A stretch of 64,000 nt of DNA from contig JALMLS010000231.1 in assembly GCA_038496445.1 (NCBI GenBank), positions 154,393-218,392 of the forward strand. Reading direction: 5' to 3'. This stretch comes from Trichosphaerium sp. ATCC 40318 (lineage: Eukaryota; Discosea; Flabellinia; Trichosidae). The first letter of the stretch is position 1, and every line of letters begins with the position of its first letter. Shown here one piece after another: positions 36,094 through 47,562 of the stretch. The position numbers and the translations under genes are program-made. The notes under the pieces were generated by a model that was not told where the DNA came from, did no database searches, and saw only the letters and a program-made list of their open reading frames with translations.

Positions 36094-36556
36094 TGTTATT
36101 GTTATGTTGTTTTGATATTAATGTCTTTCGGAAGAAAGCTGTCACAAACGAATTCGTTGACTTTCCGTTCTCCGCAAATTTTTCCGCCAGCAAATAAAGT
36201 TTGCCCGGAAAACTTGTTTGAAACATTACCCTATCTAATGTACTGTATGTTTCATATCAACAAAAAGTACTGTTCACTTTGAAACGAATTCGTTTGCCAA
36301 GTCAAGTATGTCAATAACTTAAACACGTGCGAACTTGGTTTTTTCGGGTTTTTTTGTTTTCGCGATCGGATTTATTAATTGTAACGAAGGTTTTTAACAG
36401 GTATTACGTGTATGTATGGTACAGGTTCCATTTTACCGGTTAGAGGAAGATCAGGAAGTATTAGTAGCATTCTAGGTTTGTTCAGATCGGAATTACTTTT
36501 TACTCCGGTTTTCTCACTCTAAAGATTGTTTAGTTCCTTTGAACCTAAAGTGTACC
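36094..36556. promoter_or_regulatory. Divergent promoter region with twin palindromes
   Basis: This 463-base region lies between the divergent reductase (start 36093) and methyltransferase (start 36557). It contains two copies of the palindrome AACGAATTCGTT, at 36147-36158 and 36283-36294; the second extends to 14 bp. CACGTG occurs near 36324. Symmetric repeated sites between divergent genes suggest binding of a dimeric regulator; that is inference. Confidence 0.45.
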
Positions 36557-37775
36557 ATGGCTAGTACAACACAAGGTAGGATTAATTAACATCTGTACTA
36601 GTTTTCTAAACTGACATACATTGTAGACAACGCTGACAAGATAAAGCAATTAGAGTATGTTGTGTAAATTCCTGAAGAGTTGCTGACTTTTGTAGAACGT
36701 ATTGGACAACTTTTGCAAGTGGATTTCACTCTATAGCTTCTAAACAAACCAGATCTACTGCCTTCCAGCTGTTTACACAATTGCAACTTGGTAACCTTCT
36801 ATATTACAAAAGCGTTCTGAATGTATGTAGATAAATGTAGCAATTTTCTTCAAATTGGTTGCGGAACAGGTCTTGAAACAGAATTGCTGCTGAGGTACAA
36901 ATCACAAGCCCGAAGTAATAAAACTGTTAACAGACAGTACAGCTTTCTTCCTACAACATCATCTCTTACTGTAACCGACCTGACGTCAGCTATGTTAGAT
37001 ATGACAAAAGAGCGAAACAAGGTAAAATTGTATTACTTAACTATGAAATCAAACACATCCTACTTACCACATATGTATCAGAATTCCAAAATAGACGTTA
37101 CATACGCAAAAGTGAACTCTGAGGACTTGAGCGCTTACTCCAACGAATCATTTGATAGGTGCAAACGGTAAAAAAAAGAAATACATTTGTAACAACCATT
37201 TAGGTATTGTGCAATCTCTGTTTTGCATCTTGTACCAAACCCAAAAAAAATGCTGGATGAGTGTTTTAGAGTTCTGAAGAAAGGCGGAATGGCTGCATTT
37301 TCTGTATGGGGAAGACCAGAGTATAGTCCTCAATTCACACTTCCTGGTTCGGTTTTTGTTTGCCAACAACACTACTTATTTTTTGTTCAGGTAAAGTATT
37401 AAAAGACATTGGTATTGAAAGTGGAAACCCTCCCGGTGCAGTAAACCCCAAATTCCATCTTTGTGACATCCAAAAAACAAGGCAGATGATTTTGAATGCT
37501 GGGTTCAAGTATGTATTTCCTTGGGCTGGGGTACGTTTTAAGTTCTTGAAACTTAGCGCAAACTCATATTTTAGGTAAATCCTGTTGTACTACTGGATGC
37601 CAAAGATATCATGCAAAACTTTGAGCACTCACCTAAACTTAAAGCAATGTATTCAAAGCTTGATGATATTCCTAAAGAAAAGTTCAAAAATGCTATGATT
37701 GCCTCTGTTGAGGAATTCCGTTCTACAGGAAAGGTGTATGGATATGAAATTAATTGTTTCATCGCAATAAAGTGA
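36557..37775 (+). CDS. Class I SAM-dependent methyltransferase
   Basis: Start MASTTQ, then after introns YWTTFASGFHSIASKQTRST, and the SAM-binding motif I LQIGCGTGLETELLLR (36845-36895). Motif II-like LTVTDLTSAMLDMTKERN follows, then VTYAKVNSEDLSAYSNESFD, AISVLHLVPNPKKMLDECFR and VLKKGGMAAFSVWG (motifs IV-VI), a specific C-terminal domain and the end GYEINCFIAIK. This is the typical Rossmann methyltransferase order (UbiE/Coq5-like class). About six exons are used. The substrate is not predictable. Its promoter is shared with the reductase, so co-regulation is possible. Confidence 0.82.
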
Positions 37776-37992
37776 ATTTATGATGTTGAATCAAGTGGAT
37801 TTCTTTGTAACCACGAACTCACTATGTATCTCAAACCAGCCAGTTTACAAGTTGTAGTCACAAACTGTAGTTTAACACATTAAGTGTTTCAGCTAGCAAT
37901 CTTAGAAAATTCGGCGAATACTGTTGAACAACTGCTTAAGTAGTTTACTGACTTGTATCAAACCTAAACGTGCCAGAAAGAGCTGTACTGAG

Positions 37993-38703
37993 ATGGATTT
38001 AGCCTCTCGACAAAGCAACAGCGCTTATAGTTTGCTTACAATACCATTGGAGCTACAACACATGATATTTAACCTAGAATCTCGCGCATATAGTGTTTGG
38101 CCTATTCTTTGTAAACAAGCTGCTTTTACAAGCAGATATGACTTTAATCTTCAAAAACATGGCCTGTTTATCTCCAGGGATAGAAAACAATCCAATTACG
38201 CTCATGGCAAACTACACGGTGCCTTGCGGAAATATGTACTCGCAGACATAGTAAACTACAAGTACAGACTGTTATCTGAGGTTCATTATGTTCATGGTGT
38301 AAAAGAAGGTGTCTATGAGAGATATGGTCCACGTGGCTTAGTTGAGAAGTGTTATTACAACAAAGGAAAGCTTCATGGTGAGTACAAGCTAATAAGCCAT
38401 GGACGGCAAAGAAAAGATGAGATCCGTCATTACAAGAATGGAAAGCTTCATGGTGATAAAAAGATATACCTTGACGGTAAGCTTGTAGAACGACATCAAT
38501 GTGTAAAGGGTAAACTACATGGAATGAGTACATTTTGGTACAACAATGGTAATGTTAAAAGCGAGGTACCTTACAATCATGGAAAGATTCATGGCACACA
38601 TAAACGATTTCACATTGATGGCAGATTTAAAATCTCAGAACATTACATTAAAGGTGTACTGTATATTAATGGGCAACCACAAAGAAGTACCGTTGTGAAT
38701 TAG
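37993..38703 (+). CDS. F-box-like protein with YwqK-type repeats (copy A)
   Basis: I start at ATG 37993 (MDLASRQSNSAYSLLTIPLE); the longer frame upstream has no ATG. The F-box-like part LLTIPLELQHMIFNLESRAY and VWPILCKQAAFTSRYDFNL is followed by six repeats with the core GKLHGEYK or GKIHGTHK and (W/H)Y.NG. A near-identical inverted copy lies at 48321-47563. By eye the two match perfectly at DNA level from about 38165 to 38625, and they differ increasingly toward both ends. Ends QPQRSTVVN. No introns are needed. Function is unknown; the F-box-like start suggests a ubiquitin-ligase adaptor. Confidence 0.75.
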   Translation: MDLASRQSNSAYSLLTIPLELQHMIFNLESRAYSVWPILCKQAAFTSRYDFNLQKHGLFISRDRKQSNYAHGKLHGALRKYVLADIVNYKYRLLSEVHYVHGVKEGVYERYGPRGLVEKCYYNKGKLHGEYKLISHGRQRKDEIRHYKNGKLHGDKKIYLDGKLVERHQCVKGKLHGMSTFWYNNGNVKSEVPYNHGKIHGTHKRFHIDGRFKISEHYIKGVLYINGQPQRSTVVN

Positions 38704-40204
38704 CTGGTATAAAAAGACTAAAGCAAAGAGAATGTTTCTAAAGATAGCAGCCAGTACTAATCAACATGTCTGAAATCAAATATGGTTTTAGTTGATTTAC
38801 CTAGTACTTAGCACACTCAATGGTAAACCACTCGTGCTTTTCCGCGCCTTTGAAAGTTCTTATAAAGTCGTTTTTGAATCAACTTATCTACCAGTTAGCC
38901 AATGTGTTGAATGGCGTGGAATGTAATGTGAACACGTGATATAACTAGTCGGAAAAGCATACCACAAAATCATTTGTACATACAAAGCCTAGAAGTATTT
39001 TGCCACTTGTACTGAGAATTCCTTAAATAGATAGTACGGAAGTTGACAAAACCCCAAAACTTTAATGTACAGTCAGCTGATGACTAGATTTTGTATACCT
39101 TAATTAGTGTATGGCACAAGTCGCTCTTGATAAGCAAGTTGTGACTTAATAATAATGGCCGTTAATGTGTTTTAACATGGTGTTTTACGTGTAAATACAT
39201 CGCAAGTATTTTGGTTATTTTTGGTTTTGGCACAAGAGAAAAAAAAGTACACTCGTCCTGTTTAATGGCGCATTACATGCACTATGTGGTTTAAAGTATC
39301 TATGGGGAGCATGAGTGTTGTTTGTTCACAAACTCTGTTTTCATGCACAGCACACCCTTGATCTGCAAAAAAACACCATAAAGCACAACCTTATAATTGT
39401 GAGAAGCGTTGGTACAATATTATAGGCGCTGTGGCGCCTGTATAAGAAAAACAGCTTTTTCTGATTTTCTATACAACTAACACTCCCAAAAAGTGGTTAT
39501 TGTTGCTTTATACGCACCTAGAAATCCAAATAGTAGAAGTACACCTCTTATTTGCTGTTAAACCGTTACATTTTTGTAAAAAGCGCCCAGTGTATTGTAT
39601 GTATTTAATTTTCATCGTTTATAGCTATATGAAATTCAATAAAGTACTTTGGTGCACGACTTTCGCAATTTATTACCAAATTTAGTGAAAAACTTTTTTC
39701 AAATTGAAAATTAGTGCAATTTTCACTACTGTAGTTGATTTTTACAATCCCTACTGGTGAAATAAATTACCACAAGATGTAATACAATGCAACCACATAA
39801 TAAAAAAAAACAATGATGGAACACTAAAAAAGGGTAAATACAGCTTTTCTCCTCCCACACATGCAGGTCCACATTTTTTACGATGCCATACAGCCTGAAC
39901 AAGTTCGTGTTAATTTTCAAGCCACACAAGAGCACCAGCTGTTACTGGTGTGTATGTTTTTTCGCGATTTCTCAGTACTGTGTGTAGCAAAAAATTATTT
40001 GATACCACAAACACACGCACAAAATTTGGCTGAGTAAAACCAGTACAGCTAGAGCGCAGAATAATCGACTTTACAAAAGTACGCGCATATTTTCAAGACT
40101 GGGATTTGACCATATGCCCGAGACTGAATTATTAGACTATACCTTAATGTAGTGATCAATTAAGGTATTTTGAGTTCAGAACAAAACAAAAACAGCAACA
40201 AAGC
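38704..40204. other. 1.5-kb gene-poor region
   Basis: No gene is supported on either strand. Short frames of 60-70 codons (39500-39685 plus, 39726-39935 minus) have no recognisable features. A GC-rich inverted motif (TATAGGCGC...GCGCCTGTATA) lies near 39420-39442. CACGTG occurs near 38935. Confidence 0.5.
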
Positions 40205-41700
40205 ATGTCAACCGAAAAGTACGAGGCAACAGCAAAGAATCAGGTGAAGAGATTAAGAAAAAGAGCCGCTTATGACAAGAAAACAGTTCATGAAGTATTA
40301 GACGCTTCTACTATAGCTCACGTTGGTACTCATATTATAATATGTAATTAACGCGCGTGTTGACGTTTGTATTAGGTTTCACTTCTGAAGACGGATCTCC
40401 CTTCGTTATTCCAATGCTATACGCTCGTAAAGTACGTATATCATGCGTTGACACCCATTAACAGCCTAAAACCAAATCTGTCCTGAGCTTCTTTTTTGTT
40501 CCCAAAACCGTTCGCTCATGTCTTAAATACCCTGTGCGCTTACGGTTTTCTTGCTCCTTTTAATGTGATCATTTCGATAAAATCTTCAAAATCGTCCATT
40601 CGCGCACAAAAACGTACTTGCGCGTATTTCGTTGCTGTAGAAGGGCTCGGACAAATAATGTAAACTAGTCCGAGTATTTCGAACTTTTTTTTTTACCTTG
40701 CTGCCAAAGTTAGTGAAGCTGTGTAACCTCCAGGTTGTCAACTCACACGAGGGTACAACAAACGAGTTGCATTGAATTTTCTATCGAAGTTACGGACAGA
40801 GGACCAAATTAGTTTTTTTTCTTTTTCTGGGGAATTTGACTTTGCTGGACAAGGGTCATCAAAACCGAGACTATCAAAACATTGTTGACTCGCTTTTTAG
40901 GATGAAAAGATTTACTTGCATGGAAGTATTAGTAGTAGGCTTCTTAAATTCTTGGCAACAGGCGCACAGATTTGCATTACTGTAAGTAGAAATGCGATAA
41001 GATTTATTCATGTTTTTTTTTGAACTAGCTCTTTTTTCTTGTTTTTTTCTTTTATTTACTTTTCTCGATGTAGGTAACCGTTATGGATGGTTTAGTTGTT
41101 GCTAGATCCGTTTTCCATAATTCTGTCAACTATAGATCAGTTGTTGTGTTTGGAACAGGAAAGGAAGTTGTAGGAGATGAGAAACTTGGAGCACTAAAGT
41201 GCGTCGCTATCTTTTTTTTTTCTTCTTTTTTGATGTGATTGCACGGGCAACTAACTTGTTATGATAAAGGATAATAAACGATGTATTAATTCCAGGCCGC
41301 TGGGAAGATTCAAGACTTCCAAATCCAACTGAAATGAAAGCAACAAAGGTACAACTATAAAAAAAAAATTCAGTATTTTTAAACCATCTCCAATGTTTTG
41401 TTGTTCGCAAACAACTAACTGTTCTTATTTAGGTTATCGTGATCGACATTGAACATGCATCAGCAAAGATCAGAAATGAAGGTCCTCATGATGACAAAAA
41501 AGATATTAAAGGTACCACAAAGCAACACGATTAACTCATACTAATGTAACCTAGATCCAAACTTGGCACATCTTTGGACCGGCGTTATCCCTTTCAGTAC
41601 AACCACTGGAACACCTGTTGACTGTGAAGACTTGGCTGATGGAGTAGAGTGCCCTGATTACCTAAAGAATTACAAAGTGAAGTCCCAAAGGACAGAATAA
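40205..41700 (+). CDS. FMN-binding split-barrel (pyridoxamine 5'-phosphate oxidase-like) protein
   Basis: Exons encode MSTEKYEATAKNQVKRLRKR, then AHVGFTSEDGSPFVIPMLYA, DEKIYLHGSISSRLLKFLAT, VTVMDGLVVARSVFHNSVNY, RSVVVFGTGKEVVGDEK and VIVIDIEHASAKIRNEGP, ending KVKSQRTE. This matches the flavin-nucleotide-binding / Pyridox_ox_2 family (H-x-F/G-x-S...G..IPM.Y...Y.HG...SR.L). The family binds FMN or heme in a split beta-barrel; members include nitroimidazole-resistance-type and stress proteins. One intron (about 40437-40901) is long for this window, the others are short. The last 39 bases overlap in antisense with the 3' end of the metalloproteinase frame. Confidence 0.82.
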
Positions 41701-43066
41701 AGTTGTGACGTCAGATTTCCGGGGTTTTTTTTGTTCGACACGTGAATTTCCGATCATCCCTACAGAGTCAGGCAGTTTCACATAAGAATTGACCTCAGGA
41801 ACGAACACTTTGAAGTCATTTGATATTTTTGTGATCTCAAATGATACCTGGGCTGTTCTCGTACAGGATTTCAATGAACTCTTCTAACACGAGCACAAAT
41901 ATTGTATTAATATGTGTTTTACACTATTTGTTTTACAATGTTATCAATATCGATAGCAGTAGGTCCTGCGAAATCAGGTCTATAGTAAGGGTACATTGCG
42001 CTCTTAGTAGTAGAAGAATGGGATAGGTTGAAAATATGACCGATTTCATGAGCCTATAAGCTTGGTTAAACAAAAAATTTGACAAAAAAGTTTTTCAGTC
42101 AAAAAAACTGTTCACGTACAAGAACAGGTCCAACATGGAACCCTGTTCCATGTAGAGTCCATCTCTCCTGTTCGTCTAAGGTAATCTGGACTTGACCGTT
42201 ACTCTTCGATTTGACGTGGCCAAGAGTGAATCCTTGAAGATAAGTAAGTATCAAGATATTTTAAGGCACTTTTTCTTTATATTTTACCTGGTCCGTCTAG
42301 AGCGAGCCATGTTACTACAACATCAGCAGTTGCTACATCAATTGTACGGACAAATTTTACAGCACCAGGTATACCCTCACTTATCGCAGAAGACCAAGAG
42401 AGGAAGCATTTTTCTACAACTTCATTCAAATCTTCAATACTCTTATCTTTATCGTTAATGTCAATCAAGTCTTGATCCTACACGATCATTAAGTCAACAC
42501 ATTGAACAAACTGATAGCAGAGCATTATCACTATGATAAATAATCTCAAAAGAACTAAATAGCATACAACTCTTCCAATTGCATATCTGAACTTTCTTTG
42601 ACCTGTTTTGAGTTTGTTAATTATTTCCAAGATTGGGTTGGCGAGATCGTCTGGGTCAGCACTTCTAGGACCTGTGTTCAAAACATTAAATACCGAATGC
42701 GATATCCTAATAATTTCGTACGGTGAAGTAAGCTTTTGGTGTTTGGTCCTACAACTCCATCTACTTTAAGTCCCCATTTTTGTTGGAAGTCTTTGATTGC
42801 TTGGGAGAGTGGAACATCGGCCTTTAGGTATCCATAGAAAGCCAATACCTATTTACAACAGTAAGTTTAAACGATTACAACTGTAAAGGGGTACAACTAA
42901 GATACAAAAGAAACAGGGAAAAGGCGGAATTTTTTTTTGTGGATTAGCTTACTCTTTTAAGTGACGCTACATCCTGTTTCCTAGCTTTATCCAAATTGTC
43001 GCTATCAATATCGCTCAATGAGAAGAAGTCATTTTCATGCAATATAACAGGCTCTAAAGGGTAAAG
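41662..43066 (-). CDS. Matrix metalloproteinase (M10A) with PGBD-type prodomain; may be the C-terminal half of a fusion
   Basis: Minus-strand exons give a peptidoglycan-binding-like prodomain (LSQAIKDFQQKWGLKVDGVV), then RPRSADPDD where MMPs have PRCGVPD, and QRKFRYAIGR. The catalytic domain includes LSWSSAISEGIPGAVKFVRT, QITLDEQERWTLHGTG, the zinc site AHEIGHIFNLSHSS and the Met-turn SAMYPYY. The catalytic Glu and all three zinc His of HExxHxxxxxH are present, so it should be an active zinc endopeptidase. The cysteine-switch Cys is missing. There is no signal peptide or start codon of its own: the first exon (LYPLEPVILHENDFFSLSDI) is joined in phase 0, by a 58-nt intron 43067-43124, to the upstream tyrosinase exon. 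It ends at 41662, overlapping the convergent gene by 39 bases. Confidence 0.75.
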
Positions 43067-45450
43067 CTTAGAAGGAGCAAGATCAAAAGGTTCGAAACAA
43101 GTCTTCTTTGGTACCTGGGATTACCATGTTTTGCATATCTTCGTCCTCACTATTTTTAGCTTGGATAGTAACAATGACTTCATCGCTGTTTTTAACACCG
43201 AGCTCTTGAAGCGCAGATGTAACATCAAGAGAATAAGAGAAAGGATCACGTTCCTCACACTTCTTACACTCGATATCAGCGTGGTAAGTATCAAGAGAAA
43301 AAACAGAAATAACACCAACACAGTCTGGTTCATCAATCTCTAAATAACAAAAAAAAAGTGAGCACGTGATTTACATATTGAGTTTTTTTTATGAGTTATT
43401 ATGTTTCAGCAAATTGTTGAAATATACGCACGTGGGCTTGCAATAACACTTGATATTTGAGGGAAGTCTACTTTAGCCTTTTCAGCACCTTCAGCAGATT
43501 TTACATCAGATTTACGTTGGATGTAAACGTAGAAAGAAACAGACTCTGGAGGTGTTTCTACGTCTCTTAGAACAACGTATTTTCTTGGTACACGCATTTG
43601 CGATGATCTAGGTGTTGGGCTAGGAAGCAAATACGAGAAAGTATAGTCAAGATTGGCTAAATCGAACCACTCTTCAACAGTGGTGTACTTCCTATTTTCA
43701 TAAAATAAGACGATAATTCTTGAGGTTTTTTTTCGAGGATGCTACTGTTCGTACCCTGTATCGTTTTGCCATCCCATTAGTTTTCCAAACTGAGCTTTTG
43801 GTGCGAAAGGACCCATTTCTTCTTGTGGGTTTGTTGGTTTCTCATTTGGATAATGTGTTTGCCATGCGTAATAAATACGTTCAACATTACAATGATGTAA
43901 CCAAAAGATAGGATCAAAAGCAGCTGTATCAACACCAGACATATCTCCGCCTATGTAAAATCAAATGTCAATAAATCTAAACCAACAACGAAGATATTCA
44001 TTTTTCATTTCATATCACGTGCCTACAGCGACATGAACATCATCGTGGGGTTCTTCCAAAGAAGTTGCCGAAAAATTTCTTGCTGACATTGAAAAGTGCT
44101 AGCAGGCTACTGTAAGCGTTGTTATGGTTGTTTAATACACGTACGTCATCCGTATTTATCGCATCAGTGGCTTCACTGCGTACAGCACGAAATTGAAGCT
44201 CCCTAGCGATAGAATCAGGCGTAGTACGTCTTCTTCTTGTTCTACCTAAATTGTGACTTGTAAGATATATTTATCTAACAGAACCGCTTTATTTACTGTC
44301 TTACGTCTTTGGAAGTGAGGTCCAGAAGCTAGAGGGTTTGTTACAGTCTTCCATTCGCCGTCTAAGTACAATCTAATAAAAAAATTAGTTCAAACAAATT
44401 TGTTCCCAAAAAAGATCGGAGTTGTTGTCAGTTTTTCTCTCGCTCGTCATTATTTACGTACCTAACGCTTGGCCATGTTACAAACTCAGGGTAACCTTCA
44501 GCAAATCTAGTACCGGACCAATCCCTAAAAAAACGTTATAAAGACTGTTGTCACGTGTAAACCCGAAAGTGTTGTTTTTTGGGTTTTCTGACGCGAAACC
44601 AAAAAAAAAAAAAGGTTCGTACCAAAACGGTAACATGATCCTGTTTGCTGTCATATGGTCTCCAGGATACCAAGGATCATGATTTTGAAGTACATACTCG
44701 AACTAAAGCAATTATTAGCGACAGAAGCGATAATCTCCGTTCACAACGAAAATACAGTTATGAGTTGTTAACAAAAGACACGCTGTGTACTTACCTCAGC
44801 TAAGTAAGCGCGATGCCTAACGGAAAAATAAGTTCGTTACGAAATAACACAGATACGCCTCACGACATAGATTTGAGTGAAGAAAATACGAGATGAACGT
44901 AGTAGGAAAGATATCTAGAGCTCTTTTGTACAAAAAAATTAAAAACGTACCATGGTGGAAACGTCTCGCTTCTATGGTGACAATAAACTCTATTACGCGC
45001 AATCTTGACGTCTTCAGAGTCAGGAAGACCGCCTCCATGCATACCGGCGAGTTTTGCCCAATCGTCTATAATATCACGTGTTACAAAACGACACGCTCTA
45101 AAACAACCGTGAAAAAGTGCGTACCGGTTTGTTGCATGTTATGGAACGCTACAAATAGTCGATGAAGCGCAGCACCATCAAGTTCTCTTAGTTCTTGTCT
45201 AGCAGCGCGAGCTGGTCTTGGATACGATGCCATTGATTTGAAAAACTTTCGGAGTTGTTGTCACAGGTAACGGGAAGCCAAAAAAAGAGGTAAACGGTAC
45301 CAAAATCACATTTATGAAAGCGTGATCTTTTCTTGTGGATTTCGTTAGTTCTAACACATCAGCGCTGTTGATAATGTGTTGACTCATATAAACGAGCAGT
45401 GGAAACCGGTTACAGCTTTTTGTGGAGGTATTGGTTGAACCAACCGACAT
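43067..45450 (-). CDS. Tyrosinase / polyphenol oxidase (type 3 copper), possibly fused to MMP downstream
   Basis: The copper A region is RVYCHHRSETFPPWHRAYLA preceded by LAGMHGGGLPD. Copper B is EEPHDDVHVAVGG followed by FDPIFWLHHCNVER. Together these give the six histidines of type 3 copper oxidases, which hydroxylate phenols and oxidise catechols to quinones. Intervening exons read HDPWYPGDHMTANRIMLPFW and DWSGTRFAEGYPEFVTWPSV. A C-terminal domain (VPRKYVVLRDVETPPESVSF) resembles the shielding domain of polyphenol oxidases. The start is uncertain: ATG 45450 (MSVGSTNTSTKSCNRF) spliced in frame to MASYPRPARAARQELREL, or ATG 45233 itself. No signal peptide is seen. Without the last intron the frame ends at TGA 43083; with it the frame runs into the MMP exons. 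Confidence 0.82.
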
Positions 45451-45607
45451 ACTCTGTGTTTGGTTGTTATCAGCTTGATTCTTACCCAACAAAGAAGCGA
45501 GAAAAGAGTGAAACACTTAGGGTAAATGAAGGTCGGTTTTGGAATGCCGACTTCCAAAAAAAACAGTTCAAGACATTAAAATTGTTTTATTGTTGCTAAA
45601 ACTAACA

Positions 45608-47116
45608 TTATTTGTAGTACTCCGGAAACGACTTGGAGAGCTCTTCTAAAGTTCCTTGCGAAGCAACACTATCCAATGAATTCATTGAGTTAAGTTCTAT
45701 GCTTGAACCGGATGTTTCATCAGGGTCCTCTTCACGTATGAACATATCATCCAATCTTGTCGGCTTATTTTCTTTCTTTGTTTGTGGCACCAACTTAACG
45801 CCTATTTAAGTTGTTAAGGGTAACCTCCTACATGTATAAATATACTTACTTGATCCTTTTCGTTGTCTTTTTGGTGGAGAATAAATTGCAGGTTCTTGAA
45901 TATAGTCTTCTTCATCTAAACAAGATAAACTTGAGAGAATTGTTTGCGGTAAACAAAACAATTATGTCTTTGACTTTTTTTAACAAGACACTCCTTACCT
46001 TCTTCGCAGCACCTACAACATCTACAGAAACATATAATACCGGTGAGCGTGAGTATCAAACAAGCACCAAATAGTGTTAAAATTACAATGAATAATGTCA
46101 AGTTCAAGTGAAGGTATTTTTGAAGGCAAAACTCAAAGTCTTTAAAACTACAAGCTCTAGATTCATCTCCACTAATTGTTTCGTTTTTCGTTACAGGCGC
46201 TGAAGTATTTGTAGCGATAGTATCAATAAAGCAAAGACTAACTTCAATCAACAAAGAAACTTTGATGAGAGCTATTGAGTGTACCTTGAGCAACCATCTC
46301 CGTTTTGTTTGTTCCCGTCATCGCACTCCTCAAAAATCTCATGTACACCATCGCCACATATAGGCTCGTATTCTTAGTAGTGTTAACAAAAAAGTGAATA
46401 CGATTAATCATAAATCACGTGATTTATTGCGTACCAAGGAATAAATGGAATTGAAGTACGTAATGCTCAGTGAATATTATTTCTTCTGGGTTAGATGCAA
46501 GAACGAGGTTACTGTTAATCTCAAGTGACGTTATAGCTGACTTTGTTTCGTGGAATAAACCGTCATTGCATAGTGTACATGGCGTATGAGTTTCTGAGCA
46601 AAGAGTACCATTTGTAAGGCCACGCATCGTTATACTTAAATGTGTCCGAGGCATATCTGGAACAAGAAAGGTACGAATGCTGGAACGTGTTAGTTGCCTT
46701 TAAAAAAAAGCCAAACATGTCAACTATTGAGTACCTCACAGAAAGATCAAGCCCAGGATCGAAGAAAATCTTTGATGCTTGTGAGCTTTCAAGAAACAGA
46801 CCTTGCGAGCATCTACGCAGATGTGTAAAAAACCACGTTTTTTTTTTGTGATCACGTGCGTGGATATATTTTATTTAGTAACTCAAAGTTAGAAAACGTA
46901 CATTGAAGCATTGTCATGCGCCTCGGAGCCTTCAAGGGCTATGTTATATCCAATAATAAAGTCTAAAGGTCCTGCGCTTTCTATTCCATTGAAATATACT
47001 ATTCTTTCCACACGCACATCCACCTTGAGCTCTCCGGCGTATCCATATTGGATAAAGAAAGTGATTGTAACAATTAAGTTTATAAGTACATTGGTAAAGG
47101 TTCTTTTATGATACAT
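45608..47116 (-). CDS. Type I membrane protein with DUF4215-type Cys motif
   Basis: Start MYHKRTFTNVLINLIVTITF continuing FIQYGYAG forms a signal peptide. The ectodomain includes VRVERIVYFNGIESAGPLDF, glycosylation sites and ICGDGVHEIFEECDDGNKQN followed by GDGCS, the CGDG...E.CDDGN..DGDGC pattern of the DUF4215 / Myxococcus cysteine-rich repeat. One membrane helix (LFIVILTLFGACLILTLTGI) is followed by a Cys-rich juxtamembrane stretch (CFCRCCRCCEEG) suited to palmitoylation. The cytosolic tail is acidic and basic and ends LEELSKSFPEYYK. Seven or eight exons with introns of 50-90 nt are used. A surface receptor or adhesion role is inferred; the ligand is unknown. Confidence 0.7.
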
Positions 47117-47562
47117 TGAAGTTTTGAGCGTCGTATGTTGCGTTGTGGTCAGTTATAACACAAAAACCTTTATTATTTCGCAGTTAAATAAGTCACTGGT
47201 TACTTGCGTTAAGCCTCACTTAGATTTCATCCTTTGGACTTATATTAATAGAAACCTGACTATCTTAAATAAGTGTGGGGAACACAATGTCGTAAGTGCA
47301 TTGGTAGTATGCGACGCAATTGAAAAACTGCTTTGTTTAACGTTGTTAATTACCATCAATGGTGCTAGAAGGCCAAAAATACAAAATATGTGAGAATCTT
47401 TTTGTTTGCTAGTAAGGTACATTCCACATGACTTCAATAAGGCTAGAAGCGCAGTAAGAGTTACGATCCCTTCGCTGAACAATAGCGACAAGCTGGCGAA
47501 GCACACCCGCTGTGCATGTCAATGATTGATTGATTTTTGATAGCCTCAATCTGCAGTGTTTG
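47117..47562. other. Intergenic region
   Basis: Open frames on both strands here lack ATG starts or recognisable content. I see no gene. Confidence 0.45.

Noticed and set aside
37924-37992. N-terminal extension of the YwqK gene at 37993
   Set aside because: It starts at TTG, and the inverted copy shares homology only from the internal ATG.
38168-38533. Identical 121-codon antisense frames in both YwqK copies (also 47781-48146)
   Set aside because: Antisense shadow of the repeat-coding strand; conserved only because the DNA is identical.
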